From the NCBI GenBank assembly GCA_001692895.1, contig KV748180.1:310001-374000 (forward strand): a stretch of 64,000 bases of DNA, read 5' to 3'. Below are positions 12,656-26,149 of the stretch, in pieces (position 1 is the first letter of the stretch; each line of letters starts with the position of its first letter). The position numbers and the translations under genes were made by a program. A model generated the notes under the pieces. That model saw nothing but the letters and a program-made list of their open reading frames with translations. It had not been told where the DNA came from and did not search any database. This DNA comes from Cenococcum geophilum 1.58 (Eukaryota > Ascomycota > Dothideomycetes > Gloniales > Gloniaceae).

Positions 12656-15640
12656 ATATCTATCTTAAGAAGCTAACTAGCTTAAGATATAATATAATGA
12701 TAAAACGATAAGCATAATTCTTTATTAAGTGGCTTCTACTTCTCCGACTTAACCTTAAACGATTAGCTGAAATTAATGGCGATTTACTTAGTAGTAATAT
12801 ATTTTTAAATAAAAGTATATATCCTTTTATGGCGTAAGACGAGATTAGTAAATAAATTGCCACCTTAGCTATAGAGCAAGAACCACTTAATACTTTTTTT
12901 AGCTTTTTCCGTAGTAATTAAGGTAGTATTACTATTTTATATAATTTAGGAGAAGCGTCTCTTCCGATTTATTCTACCCTCTTATGACGTCGCTACTATA
13001 GTTAGATGCTACTTAGCGCTCTAGACTTTAGTATATCTAACGCGCCTTTAGTAAAACCTAAGAGCCTCCCTTATATTTAGTAGCCTACTTTTATAAAGCT
13101 AGGTATCCTTCTAAACTACCTTATATTTGCGTCCTATTTTAGTTATTCTTTCCTCTATAATATCGTTAATCTCCTATTTGTTATTTAAGATTATTTTATT
13201 AATTTAGTTATATATCGCCTGGGAACCCTATAGGTGGGAATTTAGGTAGCATCGCTTTATCTAATTAGTGGCGGAGCTGTTATACTCGCTATTATCTTTA
13301 TTATACGGATCGTAGGGGTTTAAATATAGACTAGTTAGTTTATTTGTCTTACTCGGCCGGTATATACTCTTATTGTCTAAGTCTTCTAGAGTGATTTTGC
13401 CGCTTTAAATATCTAAAATAGCCTTATTGTCGTTAACCTAAGAAATACGCATTCTAGATGTTTTAGGGTAGGAGCTTTTTAAAAGATAATCCTAGACAAT
13501 ATTTCTTAATAAAGTGTTTAATAAAAAGTAGATAAAAAGAGGGTTAGAGGATATTTAGCGCTTATAGAGTTCTTATCTAGCTTTTTAATTCTAGAGCTAA
13601 GCTAGCTAATATATATAAATGCTAAGAAAAAATATATAAGTAGGGCGTCTAAAGATTAAAAGCCTAATCCTTAAGATAATTTTAGTATTCCTATATATAT
13701 ATCTCTAGCCATTATTTTTAGAACTTAAGACTATATTTAATGAAAATTTTCTCCCTAAATTATAAAAATTAAAATAGCCCTTATACCCTAAACTTAATAC
13801 TAAATATATATACACTTCTCTTTTTTGTTTTACGCGCGGTTATAGTAGTATACTATTAATCTCTAGAAGTAATTACTAAGTAGGTAGATTATAGTTACTG
13901 TAGAAATCTAGTCCTAATAAATTATAGTGTTAATTAGTCTCTTTTAATTAAAGTTAGGGCGGATATACTAGTAACTATGCCTAAAGGAGGCGAGCTTAAA
14001 GTAGACGTTAAGCTTAGCGTTAAGATTATTGCGACTATATCTCCTATTATAACTTCCTTATCGCCAATCTATACTGTCTAAGTCGGTACTTAGGGAGATC
14101 TAATATTTTCCCTAAATTAAATATCTGTGCCTATTAGAGATATTATCCACTTTTAGTTTCTTAAACTAAACTATACCGTATTATAATTCTTGCTTAAGAA
14201 TCCGTGCACACCTAATAGGATTTTTAATACTAACTTTCTCTATTTTAACCCTAAGAACTATATAGATAATATTATTTCCTTTTTTATCTAATATATAAGT
14301 CTATAATGGTTTTTCTACAAATAAACGCTATTAGTTTTATATTGCCACGCTAGTATAGTCTTTGCTATTAACCCTAGGCCAAATATAGAAGAATTCCTTT
14401 GTAATGCTTATTTGCTATAATTTACCTTATAGATAAGTAGTGTTATTGGACAGTTAACCACAAAACCGAATGCTAGGAGTAGCTATTAGTAAAAAGGAAT
14501 TACTGGTATTAGCCCGGTTAAGATAGCTAAAAGTTATTAGATATTAATATTATTTCCTATAAACCTAACTAACCTTAGAGGGAGTTATTAGATAGGAATA
14601 GGTAACGCTAGTATCCCTAATAGTACTGTCTTTTAACCTACCCTTTAGCCCTAGCCCTTAACTTAACTAGTAAATAGCGGGGGAATTTCTCTTCTACCTT
14701 TTACTAGTCTTTTTATATTATTAACTCTTGCTTTTATTTAGTAGTTTAGTAGGAATTTTATATTCTTATTTATATAGTCTAGTAAACAGAAGTCTTATCT
14801 ATTTTCTTAGCCTATTATATTATACTTTTCTAGTAGCCTTGCAAATCTTATCTAAAGCGTTAATAATTTATAAGTTCGCTAATTTAATCTCCTAAACTCT
14901 CTTATAACCTCTTTTTAAGTTAACTTCCTTTTTACTCTTAAATTAAAAAGAAGAGAGTCCTGCCGATCTATTATATAATTCTAGAGTATTATATATTTAC
15001 AAGGGGATAGCATAGTCTAAGGCTAATGAGTTAGGTTCTCTAAATGGGGCTAATAAGCGTTTAATAGTTAATGAGACTTAAATAGTAGTTTAGAATAAAG
15101 ATAAGTTTGGAAAGAGTTTAAGATATAACTAAGGTATAGAAGAGGATTATAGTATCTCTTTTTCTAAGTAGATTAAGAAGGTAGAGCTTAAAGAGATAGT
15201 GGGATAAGTAATAGAGGTAAGATTATTATAATTTTAGTAAAGTATAGATAGGAATTATATAACTTTTACTACTTTTAATTATAGTTTAAGACGTCTAACG
15301 TCTCGGAATAAAAATAAACTTAGTTAACTCTATATATATATAATAATAAAAATAAAATATAGGGCATATATATACGTCCTTAAAAGACTTTAACTTAAAG
15401 AATTAATTAACTACTTTACCTTAAAGATATGTATTATTATAATATTTTTATCTAATCCAAATTGTACCATCTAGAGGACTTTTAGGAAGATGCGTAATTA
15501 GATTTAGAAAATTAAAGGAGTAGATAACGCTATAGAATATTCTAAGCCACTACCTACCTATAGGTACTATTTTCTCCCCCTTTAACTTATATTATAGACT
15601 AATATATAATAGTAGCTATATAACCCTTAATAGGCTTAAT
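12656..15640. other. RIP-mutated DNA with one dispersed repeat
   Basis: No gene followed. It contains a short repeat at about 13,020-13,215, listed separately. Confidence 0.4.
13020..13215. repeat. Dispersed repeat, copy C
   Basis: About 195 bp aligns in the same orientation with 39,470-39,665. Shared strings include 'aaactaccttatattt', 'ttagttatt' and 'aatctcctatttgttat' versus a near copy. Both copies lie a few hundred bases downstream of a decayed plus-strand frame. Confidence 0.6.
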
Positions 15641-15649
15641 AGTGGCGCA

Positions 15650-15845
15650 TTAAGGCGTATATTTAGAACTACCACTATTAATAGGGAAGGTAAAGAGGAT
15701 ACGCTAGATAGAGCTATACTAGAGGGAACTGCGCTAGAGGTGTTTTAGAGGGAGCTATGGTATAGGCTACGCTAAGCCGCGTTAGATAAGGTTATATTAG
15801 AGGAGGCTAAGATTAGAACTTTAGTATAGAGCTAGGCTTTATATA
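15650..15845 (+). pseudogene. Short decayed protein frame
   Basis: About 65 codons read NREGKEDTLDRAILEGTAL, then RELWYRLR and LDKVILEEAKIRTLV, with TAA/TAG only. Charged and probably helical. Unrecognised. Confidence 0.35.
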
Positions 15846-16710
15846 TTAATTTCTATAGGTTCTACCTTATCTTTCTAGTAATATTAACGGTTAGGTTAGG
15901 TTTAAAAAATAAAGCTAAAACTAATCTAAAATATAATTTTAAGGCTTAAACTAGTTATAAAATTAGGTTAAACCAGATTAACTATAGTGTTTATTTACAT
16001 ATTTTAGTGTACTTTTTGGCCTTAGTAAAGGCTAGCCCTATTTAGATTGCAGCGCCCGTCCTTATAAGGTAGGTATTAGGAATATAGGCAAGTTGCCGTT
16101 ATATATCGCCGCGGCACTAGCGTAGTAAGGAGCCTTAAGCTTTTTACCCTTTCTTAAGTAAGAGAAATATAGAATAATAATTATTATACTACCTATAACT
16201 TGTAGATACGTAATATCACCTTATATTACTAACAGTAGGGCTTAGTAGGGGCTTATAATAAATATAATTCTAAAAAAAACCTATAAAAAAGTCTTTAGTA
16301 TTTTATTTTTAAATATAGATTTTATTTTTATATATAGGGATTTATTTTTAGATTAAAGAAAAAGTATATATACTTTCTTTATTCTTTTACTAAAACACAA
16401 CACTATAGAGATTGCTAAGATATATACTCTTGCCGCGGGCGGTATTCTTATAATATTCTATATTTTTAGGCTTCTATCTTTTCTCTCTTGTTTTAAATAT
16501 CGATTAGTCTATATATTTATCCTTAACTATCTTATTTACCTGCGAATCTACTAAGGGTTATATTTTACTATACCACTCTCTAGGTATTAGGCCTTAATCT
16601 AAGTAATATACTAGTTGGGAACTATTATATGCAATATTCTTGGCGTATAATCTCTTTCTAATGCTGGCTTAAGAGCTAGAACGCTTGCAATTATTAATTT
16701 TATGCCTCTT
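15846..16710. other. RIP-mutated DNA, nothing recognised
   Basis: No frame or repeat that I can support. Confidence 0.4.
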
Positions 16711-16714
16711 CTTT

Positions 16715-17290
16715 TGGCAAGTCCCTTAGGCCTAGTAGCTAATATTATTAGTATATTATTATGGAGCTATACGCAGCTTTATGGCTTAATTGCTATTATA
16801 ACTATAGTGCAAAGCATTTTCTACTTTTTAGTTATTTTAGCATAGCGGAATTTTTCTTTTAAAAATTCCAGCCATTTAACCGGATTTTTGGTTTATTATA
16901 ATCTAAATATTTTAGAAAGTAACTAAAATATATTTAGGCTTTTGTCTTATTAACCTAGCTTGTACTTTTCCCTTACGTTTAAAGGTTCTACTACGAAATT
17001 TTTCTAAAATCTTACTATACTCTTGCAGTCTTTATAGGGCTTATAATATTATAATATATAAATCCTAGTACTAGCCTTAATTAAATCTATCTTATTACGG
17101 CACTTAGTCTCCTTAGAATAATAACAGTGCTTCGCACCTTATAGATACTTTACTGTAATATCTAGTTTAGGAAATTAGGAGTAAATACGGTATTATAGCA
17201 CCTCTTGGATGCCTTATACCTTTTAATTACACTTACCTAGCTATTAGACTTCCGCGCCGGCTAATATATTTAACTTTGGACCCCTAGTAT
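16715..17290 (-). pseudogene. Decayed protein frame, unrecognised
   Basis: A minus-strand frame from about 17,270 down to 16,720, about 190 codons. It opens KLNILAGAEV; its islands include KETKCRNKIDLIKASTRIYI, YYKPYKDCKSIVRF, NFVVEPLNVREKYKLG and NPVKWLEFLKEKFRYAKITK. Cysteines occur in a spaced set (GKCN, KHCYY, TKCRN, KDCKS), which could have been a zinc-binding region. Only TAA/TAG interrupt it. No family assigned. Confidence 0.45.
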
Positions 17291-18449
17291 AAGCTTCTAG
17301 TCGTTTACGCAGATATACCCGTTTATAATTACGTGGTAGAACGAAGATAGGATAGAGATTAATCTTTTCCTAAAAGAATATAGCCGATGAGGATTTATCT
17401 ATAAATTAGTTTATTAAAAAGAAAATAAGTTTTTAAGCTAAGTTAACGGACCTTACGGATTACCTCCTAGGCTAGGTAACTTTAAAACGGTAATTTTAAT
17501 AGCTAAAGGTATTAGAATCGCGGCACAGCTACTGTATATTAGGGAGGTTCTTATAGGCTACTAAGATCGCATAATCCTTATAAGAAAAATAGTCTTAATA
17601 TAGTAATATTATAATCTAAGTAAGTATATACTAAATTCTACTAGAGATTATAAGCTATAATTTTTATTTTAGGCTATAAAGACTAGGTAGTACAAAGAAT
17701 AAATAAACTAATTAAGTTGGATAGCACTTTTATAAGTAGACTTACTCTAGTTAGGCTATTAGTAGTCTAATTAACTAAGTTCTTAAAATTCTTTATTTTA
17801 ACTTAATAAAGAAGGATAGCCCGGAGATTATTAAAAGAAAGTCATCTATTAAAATTAAAAGAGGCTTTGCGAATATTCCTAAATTGCTAGCTAAGCAATT
17901 TAAGTATAAAAAGGTGGTTAAGAGATTTAAGAGTGGGGAGGGAAGAAAGTAAGTTAAAAATAAAAAGGTGGTTAAGAGATTTAAGAGTAGGAAGGGGAGA
18001 AAGTAAGTTAAAAATAAAACTATGTAATTAAAGGGTCGGAAGGGAAGAATAATAATAATAAGTATAAAAGTAACTCTTCTACTTATATCTTATTCTAATA
18101 AATATAGTCTTTAGAAATACCGGCATTTAAAATAAGATATAAGACTTTATCCTAGCCTATAGGGCGTATAGTATTAAGCTAGTAAACCTTAAGTTTTAAC
18201 TAGTAGAGATATATAAGCTAACGCCATTATAAGCTAATTTAGAGAAATCACGATTGCAAGCTTAGAAGGGAAATTTTAGGTATTAAAATTGTAAGCTAAA
18301 ATATATAGAATAAATGGAGGAATTGGAACTATAGTAGAAGCTTTAGAGGATTAAGAGGAAATAAAATTGTGTTGGATTTACCCTTACCGCCTACCCCGCT
18401 TCCTAATAGCTTTAGTATATAATAACAATTTAGTTGGCTTCTAATATCC
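17291..18449. other. RIP-mutated DNA with one tandem duplication
   Basis: No gene followed; see the 54-bp tandem at 17,908-18,016. Confidence 0.4.
17908..18016. repeat. 54-bp tandem duplication
   Basis: Two nearly identical units beginning 'aaaaaggtggttaagagat' start at 17,908 and 17,962. They differ at only a few bases, so this duplication is much younger than the mutation of the surrounding DNA, or RIP has not touched it since. Confidence 0.85.
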
Positions 18450-18990
18450 CTTAACTTTAGCACGCTTTTAAGCTCGCCTTTTAGAGATCTGTGTGCTCCT
18501 TTAAGGAGGGGGTTATTCTAGAACTATAGCAGTTATAAAAGTACTTTATTAAATTATTGCGGTAAGCGTAACGTGGTTCTTAAGAGCGGCATTCTTTTTT
18601 CGTCCACCCTTAGGCTTTTTATAAGTTTTGGCAACCCTTAAGCAGTCCGCTATTGTATAAGCTTCGCTAGTATGCGTATTAGGACTTTGTTAACGCATTT
18701 AAGTGACCCTTTACTTAAGGCGATTACATATTTGTCGTTAAGGGATTACTATAGGTAGAGGGCTTACTTCTAGATTTTTTTATCGGTCGATAGCTGTCGG
18801 TTTTAAGCCCCAGCTATTATCCCAAATGCCCTCTACTTTCTACCACTTTGCTACTCTCTTTATTGCTAATTTCTTAATATCTAAACTAGTTTTGCTAAGT
18901 CTCCCTTTAATATAGTCATTGCAAAGCCGTTCTTCCTTATTAAATTAGTCTTAATTAAATCGTTAATTAGGGCGTACTTAATAGGTGTTA
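18450..18990 (-). pseudogene. Decayed protein frame, unrecognised
   Basis: A minus-strand frame of about 180 codons from about 18,990 to 18,450. Islands are NKEERLCNDYIKGRLSKTSL, DIKKLAIKRVAKW, EGIWDNSWGLKPTAIDR, AYTIADCLRVAKTYKKPKGG and NHVTLTAII. The C-terminal side is basic and Gln/Pro-rich as far as it can be read. Stops are TAA/TAG. No family recognised. Confidence 0.45.
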
Positions 18991-20139
18991 ACGGCGTATA
19001 TAGGCTTAGGGCTAGGGCTATAAGTTAGCTCTTCTAAGTAATATAGGGGTGGTAGATTATTAAGAAGATACCGTCTATACTTTAGATCTTATAGATTAAT
19101 CGCTTTAAGAGTACGTTAAATTTAGGTAAGAGAATGTAACATTCTAGTACTTCTTAGAGGTAAATAAAATATAGGTAAAGGGATAAAATAAAGGGATAAA
19201 AGCGGATAAGATGCGGGATTTAGGTGAGATGGCGTGACCCTAAGTGGTAAATATAGGGCAGGGACCTAAAGCGCTAGGATATAGCTATAGCAGTATACTA
19301 CTACGCCCGCTGTGCTAGAACTAAGAATAATAACATTATAGCTTTTTCCAGAATAAATAACCTTACGCCTTATATAACCCACTCTTTATTTAGCTTTCTT
19401 ACTACCTTAGATATACTTGGTGTGTAAGATTATATAAGCTTTATTAGTGTAGAGATAATAGTGCTGTGCCGCTTCTTAGGTAGTACGGCGGCCATTATTA
19501 TAGTAAAATTAACGGCACTGCACTTAAATCTAGAAAGCTGTTTATTATTAGTCCTATAATAAGCTTTTCTAAAAATAATAAATTTGTAATATCTATGCCC
19601 TCGGCTATTATTACTGTTTATATTAAAGCTAATAAATATAAAAGCGGAATAAGTAGTTTAAGATCTACTTAATCGTTATCTAGTGTCCCAATTACTAGAT
19701 AATGCCCTAGGACTAGATATTAGCCCGCTTCTTAACTTACGCTCTTTAGAATATCTTACTATTATTAGACGTTTAGATTATAATATAACGGTTTAGGAAC
19801 CCTAAATCTTTAGGCTTTAATACGAGTTCTATATTCTTTAAAGTGGAGCTATTTTTCTTTAAGACTATAGCAGCTAATACACTACCTAGATCTTAGGGGC
19901 GCGTTTTACCCCCTTTAAGGCCGGTCGCAAGCGTAAGGTTATTCTACTCCCTACTAGAAATACTAAGATTAGAATAGGTAGCATAGCTTTAATACTAGTT
20001 CGGTTTAAGTTTCTCTAGCATAGAAATAATATCCTAAAAAAGTTAGAGACTTAGCTTAGTAACTTATCTAAAAGGGTAGAGGACCCTAGGCTTACGCGGA
20101 TAGTTAAAGAAGTGCCGACCGTTCTACTATCTCGATAGA
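18991..20139. other. RIP-mutated DNA, nothing recognised
   Basis: Stretch upstream of the first kinase relic. No supported feature. Confidence 0.4.
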
Positions 20140-21687
20140 TAATAAGAATCTATACTCTTATAAAGGCACTAGGGATGCGATATAAAACCCTATAGGGTAT
20201 TGGCAAAGGCTAGTTTAGGGCGGTTTTCCAAGCTCTTAATATAGATTTTGGTGCGTATATTATAAAAAAGTCAATTCTATTAGATAAAGCCGATTTAATT
20301 CATATTAAATAAGAGGTTAAGACTATTGCATATCTTACTTATATACGTTTAATCTCTTACAATATATAGTTGTAATAATTTTTATCTATACTAACTTTTT
20401 CTATAAATATATATTGTTAAATATATATAGTATAAGACAACTACTAGTGCGATTAACATATTTACTAAACTTATAGATAGTTTATTAAATAATCTCCGCG
20501 GCTTAAGCAATACCTACTATTATCCTATCGCCTTTAACTACATCCTCCACGCTCTTAACTATTTAGATTAGAATTTATTTATTTATTAGGATATTAAACC
20601 TACTAATATTCTCTATAAGGCCACTACTAGTAGCCATTACTTCTAGCTAGGGGATTTTGGCATCTATAATAAGGTAGTATTTATAAAAACATATTATGGT
20701 ATAAGCCTTTATATAGCACCGGAGGTTTATACTAGGGGAAGGTAGTTAGTAAAGGCTAACGTCTAGTTATTAGTAGTCACTATATTTAATATAAGAGATA
20801 AGTATAGGTTCTATTTAAGATTAGAGGCTCTTTATACAAGATTAAATCTTAGGGATCTATCTTAGTAGGCATCTTAACAAAATATATTTAATATTGTTAG
20901 AGTTATAGCAAACGAGACACTATTTAAAGACTTAAAAGCGATGGTCGCTTTTAGTCCCCTATAACGCCCCTTAGCAGCTTAGTTACTTTTATAAGCCTAA
21001 AAGCAACTTTAGAAGGCTGCTAAAGTTTAGGAGCCACCTTAAAAGAAACTAATTAATACTAGTGTTGAAGTAAAAACTAAAATACCTACTAAACTAGATA
21101 TAGCACAAGTTATATAATAAGGGAGAGTCGGCCTATCTTTATAGGGTATATTAAAAGGCAAAGTTCAAAAGGAAGACATTTCACTATATCTTAGTTAAGA
21201 GCCATTTACCTATTTTATTTAAATAGTTTGCTTCTATATACACTTATCCCTTATATAGTAACTAAGAACTATTTTATACCTTTTCAATCTCCAAACTATT
21301 AAGGAATATAGTTTGCTCGTAAATAGCATCTTAATCCCCTCTTAATAGGTATATTTTCTAAAGGCTAGCCTTTTAAAGTGTTAAGCGATAATTTTTAAGG
21401 AATTTTAGAAGAGTTTCCTTAGTAATAGTCGCTCGCTAAAGAGTAAAAGACTTAAGGTATAGAAAGCGGACCCTCTTAATGCTTTTAAGAATTAGAGGAC
21501 TAGCATTACTAAGAAATTTAAAGAAGAAGCCTAAGTTAAGGACTTAGATATTTTCCGCAGCTAATAGGAAGTTTATAGCTAATTATATGTCCCTTAGCTT
21601 TACGCCTTTCGGCAATAGTTAAGGATAAATATCGTTAGTACGGATTGTGATTTAAAGAGTAATAAGGGTTTAAAAAGCCAGTTTTAA
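20140..21687 (+). pseudogene. RIP-decayed Ser/Thr protein kinase with C-terminal extension
   Basis: A single plus-strand frame of about 515 codons with no frameshift. Kinase landmarks are in order: glycine loop GIGKGxFRAVFQALN (about 20,196-20,237); an I-I-K-K site for the ATP-binding lysine; the catalytic loop reading DIKPTNIL (20,589 on), with the HxD histidine codon now TAT; GDFG at 20,650-20,661; APEV near 20,716; and a late P-x-R-P-L-A-A motif near 20,970 typical of subdomain XI. After the kinase domain the frame continues for about 230 codons (KGKVQKEDISLYL, SLLVNSILIPS, KKFKEEA, LRINIVSTDCDLKSNKG), which I do not recognise. All interruptions are TAA/TAG. The true start and stop codons are uncertain. 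Confidence 0.8.
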
Positions 21688-24179
21688 ACGCTTAAATTAC
21701 TAACCTAAAATTGTATAAAAAGCTGCAAGGTTGACTCTATTGTCTAAAGTATTAATATTAAATTTAAATAGATCTAGCTTAAACTTTAAGATTGGGATAG
21801 GGTAAGTAGTTAGTGTAGTTAAAACGGTTTTAAAGGTTTTAATAACATCTATATTCTATTTAGCGGTAGTCTGCTAATAAATAGTTATAATACCTTAACT
21901 AGGAGTTTGATCTAATGACTTAGGCCTATAGATTTTAACTTGACGCAGGTTTAAGAGGTTGCGTAATATAACTAAGAGAATTGCACTTTTAAATCCTAAC
22001 CTCTTAGCATATTCTTGGTCGTTATATAGGATAGTAAACTAACACTAATCTTATATTATTAGAGGGTTATTATATAATTCTTTGCTTAATAGCCAGACCT
22101 AAAGGTCCTAGTTTTGCTTTAGCTGTTTAGTTCTAAATCTAAAAGTCTATAGGCGTTTAGTAAAGGGTCCTTATAAAATTTCTAGTAAGGTTTTAAAAGC
22201 TAGTCGGGAAAGCATAAAGCGTTTAGTTATAAAGAGACTACTAAAATAATTAAAGCAGTAATATTTAACTTGTTAGTATATAAGTTAGAGAGCTGCTACC
22301 GCTTCTATAGGCAGGAAACTAAGTATTTTTTTAAAAAGTTTAATAGGTAGATTAACAATTATAATAAAATAGTTATTATTTCTTACATTATTATGCTAGA
22401 AGTCCCTACTATTAATATTATATTATAAAAACGTCTTTAAAAAAATAATAAGTTAAAAATAGATAAGTTAAAAATAATAGTATAGTGGAATACTAAAGCG
22501 GCTTAATAGACGCCGACTATAATCGCCTAAAGCGCCGTCTGGTATATACCTTAGGAAAAACCCTAAACTGTGCTAAGTACCCTCCTACCCACTTATTTTA
22601 GTATAAACTTTATTAAAGGCGGATATATTTAATCCTATAAAGGTTAGAACGCTTTAAAGAAGATATCTTATAACCTTTACAATTTATTCTTTTGTTAGTG
22701 GCTATAAAGGCCGCTTAGCAGATATATATATAAATAGTTTCCCTTTATAGCCGATAAGAATATAAATATCTGCATTACTAAGGCATTGTAGCTCCTCCGC
22801 TTTTTTAAATACCGTTTCCCTTCTTTTATAAATTAGTTTATAGAGTTATTTAGCCTTTACCTTTTAAATCTTCGTATCTAGATTTAGGCGTAGTATTAAG
22901 TCAATACTAGTCTATAATTTGCACTACTTATAACACCTAGTGCTCTTCTTGCTCTCTATGTTAGAATCTAGGTATTTTATAAGGCGTATAGTGGTAGGAT
23001 AGCAGTATAGTAAATAACGAGACGTAAGAACTAGGGTAGGTAGAAAGCGGTATATAAAGCTTACTTTAATAAGGAAGGGGGACTTAATAGATAAGGGTAA
23101 TTTTATAAAAGATAGATATAAAGTATAGAGGCTAAGGTATTAAGGTATATAATTTATAGGAATAAAGATAATAAAAATAGAAGTTTAAAAAATATATATA
23201 TAATAAAAGCTTAGCCGCGAAGTTTAATATAATAAACCTTAAAGACGTAATACTTAAAATATAAAACAACCCTAGTAGCACTATATATAGGATTGGGGCA
23301 TAAAATTTCAGAATTAGGGGGTAATTAATTAAAGTGCCGCTTAATATAATCTATTATCTTTGTAGGTTAACACTATGCAAAATAGTAATTAGGGTTTGGT
23401 AAAGATTTATCTTAGAGCTACCGTATATAAGGGACGGCGGTAATACTTTAAGATATCCTCGTTTTTAGATTATAGTACTCTTTTTAGCTTAAAGGTCTAT
23501 TTCTAGTTTAGCATTCTTATCCTTAGTGTATTTAGTAGGAGTATCTTATAATTACTAGTCTAATAGATTTAAATTCTTTATATGCTCCATATAATATATA
23601 GTAGTAAAACTCTAATTACTGCCTTGCGTAAGCTATATTCTCACTTAGCCTAGTTATATTGCACTATGTTTCTATATTTAAAGACTAAGGTAATTATATA
23701 ACCGTGTCTGGGTTCTAGAAATAATTAGATAAGTGATTAGACGGTGCCGTCTTCTTCTAGTAATATAATTCCGTCCAATTTTTAGATTCCACCGTTTATT
23801 AGCTAAAAGCTTAGGATTAGTTATCGCTTTTATTATAGTATATTATTAGGCCCTTACTAAGTTGCACGTAAGAGGCTTAGTAGGGGCTATTACGTATAGG
23901 CCGAATTCTCGCTTAACTTCCCTCTATTCTCCCTACCTTAATTATATATTTTAGAGTCTTAGCAAATACCTTATCCAACTAAGGATAATTCTAAGTTTAG
24001 ACCTTTATCTCTTATACAAGCGCCCAAATTATAAAGTAAGGAGAATTAGAATCCCTCTCTATTTGTTTCTAACACATATATATATATAGGTATTACGACC
24101 ATTGTAGATGCCTCCGACAGACTATACTATTCGTTACCTATATAGTTTAAACGGCTAAGATATAGTAGGCGTTAGAATT
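21688..24179. other. RIP-mutated DNA, nothing recognised
   Basis: Some 20-40 codon islands occur (for instance LERFKEDIL near 22,650), but there is no frame that I can defend. Confidence 0.4.
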
Positions 24180-24850
24180 ATAGCACTAGTTGCTTATCTT
24201 AATGCTATTATAAAGTTCGCCCGGCCTACTAAGCTGCCGTTTATTAAGAGGGAAAAGTATATCTACTAACGCCTTAGACAATATTATAATAGTATCCTTT
24301 AATTTTATAGGAGCCTAGAGGATGCCCTTATCCTATAGTATACCTGCAATGGTTCTATAAGATAGTACTTTGCGAAACAAGCTAAGCCGGTTCCGCTACC
24401 ACTATAACTTCGCTAAATTTAACAGATTATAGTTTTAATCGCTTTTATCTACTCTAAATAGGTGCTATATAGGGATATTTCTTGTAATAATGTTTTCCTT
24501 AATAAAGAGCTTAATGCGAAGCTTGGCGACTTTGCTAGGTTATTAATTAATAGTTAAGCCCCTCTTATCTATTATAAGACCAGTTATAAGCACCCTAAGA
24601 TTAAAGGAATCTCTATAAGAAGTAAGGTATTTACTCTTAGCTCTACCTTTTATAAAATAATAATAGGATTAAAGCTATATAAGGAGCTTTTAGACTAAGA
24701 AATATATAATATATATATTAAGGGAAAGTTTCTAAACCTAGCCGCTCTAGCTACGTTTAACGATATTATTATTAAGTGCTAGGCCTAAGATTATATAAGT
24801 ATAAATAAATTGCTAGAGGATGTATAGGCTAAAGGTATAATTTTTAGTTG
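24180..24850 (+). pseudogene. RIP-decayed protein kinase, fungal HGDIS/GDFA type
   Basis: A plus-strand frame of about 220 codons matches a kinase family common in filamentous fungi. Landmarks are KFARPTKLPFIKREK (N-lobe), RSLEDALIL, CNGSIRxYFAKQAKPVPLPL, a catalytic loop now reading YRDISCNNVFLNKELNAKLG (about 24,468-24,527; the family usually has HGDIS), then GDFAR where the family has GDFAG. Next come ISIRSKVFTLSSTFYKII (APE-equivalent to helix F) and a C-lobe end with IIIKC and LLEDV. Interruptions are TAA/TAG only. The start of the gene upstream of 24,180 is too decayed to place. Confidence 0.75.
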
Positions 24851-26149
24851 GTGAGGTATTTAGTACTAATAACTTCTAGTTACTGTTTAGTTAAGACTTA
24901 TTACGTAAATTAACATCTTTACTATTCTTTATTCTACTATACTCCTAATAGCCCTTACTCTTATTTCTCTACTCCCTGTTATATTCTAGGTAAGAAATCG
25001 TAAATAATAAGGCTAGGTAGTAGTATTCTTATATTATTAGCAGAGATCTAAGTTTTTTTTTTAATTTACACTTACCTTTAATTAAGGCGGATACTAGGGA
25101 TATTCGCCCACTTTCCTTAATAATCCCATTACAATTACTTTACTATTTTAACCTTTGGCTGGTGACGTATTAGGGCAGAAGTGCCTATTAGCTTTAGCTC
25201 TCTAGCATTTATCCTAGCTGCGTACTAATTAAATATACTAAGCCAGTGCCCTGCATTCACTATAGTAAAAGGAGTGGTCGTAGTAGTAATATATTATATA
25301 GTTAACGATAAGTGCAGCTGGATTTAGTAAGAAGCTCTTATTTAGGAGGGAGAGTAGATTATATAAGAAGACTAGGTAATAGGGAGACTTATCCTTTTAT
25401 ATAGTCTTTATAGCATTTTACTATTACTCTAAGTAATAACAGGTCTACTAGGTAAAGATACTATTCCTTATTAAAAGATATAAGGATTATCCCAAAACGG
25501 CCGTATATAGATATTCGTTGCCTATAAATCTATACGCGCGATCTTCTAGAAGTGGATATTACTAAATCCATCTAATATATAAACTTAAGTATTACTAATA
25601 AAGCGATCCACTACAGTAATTTAACTCTATTAATTTTCTTCTGCTCTCTAAGGGGATAGCCCCAAACTAGACGTATATAGTTGTTTATCCTTAAGGATTA
25701 AAAGGAGCTAAGAATATAGTATATCTAAGCCTTTCCTAAAGCGCAGAGAATTGCCTTATGATATTAAAGTCTGCAGCGTCTTGGCGCTGGTTTAGTAAAG
25801 TTAATAGTATAAATTACTTATTATAGTAGAGGATGGCATTAATTAGCTTCTTCTAGTGAGGTACTTCTGCCACGTCATGGCTCTCCTCTATAGCCGCTAT
25901 TATTATTTATATTTTGCACTCACAGTCTTGCAAATTAATATAGCGCGTAGTTGTTTATATTACTCTCTACGAACTAATATACTACACTTTATTAGAAGCC
26001 CCCTTTTAGCTAGCTAGTTGCCCTACTTACTTTAGTAAAGTTTTAATAAATTTCTAACAAAGTTTTAATAAACAGGAACTAATTAGGGCGATATATAGGT
26101 ATCTATAATACCAAGCCGCTGTTGTTTTTAGTAAGGGTTAATGCTATAG
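24851..26149. other. RIP-mutated DNA, nothing recognised
   Basis: No frame or repeat that I can support. Confidence 0.4.

Noticed and set aside
12660-12863. 67-codon minus-strand open frame
   Set aside because: Isolated, no coding neighbourhood on that strand, chance length for this composition.
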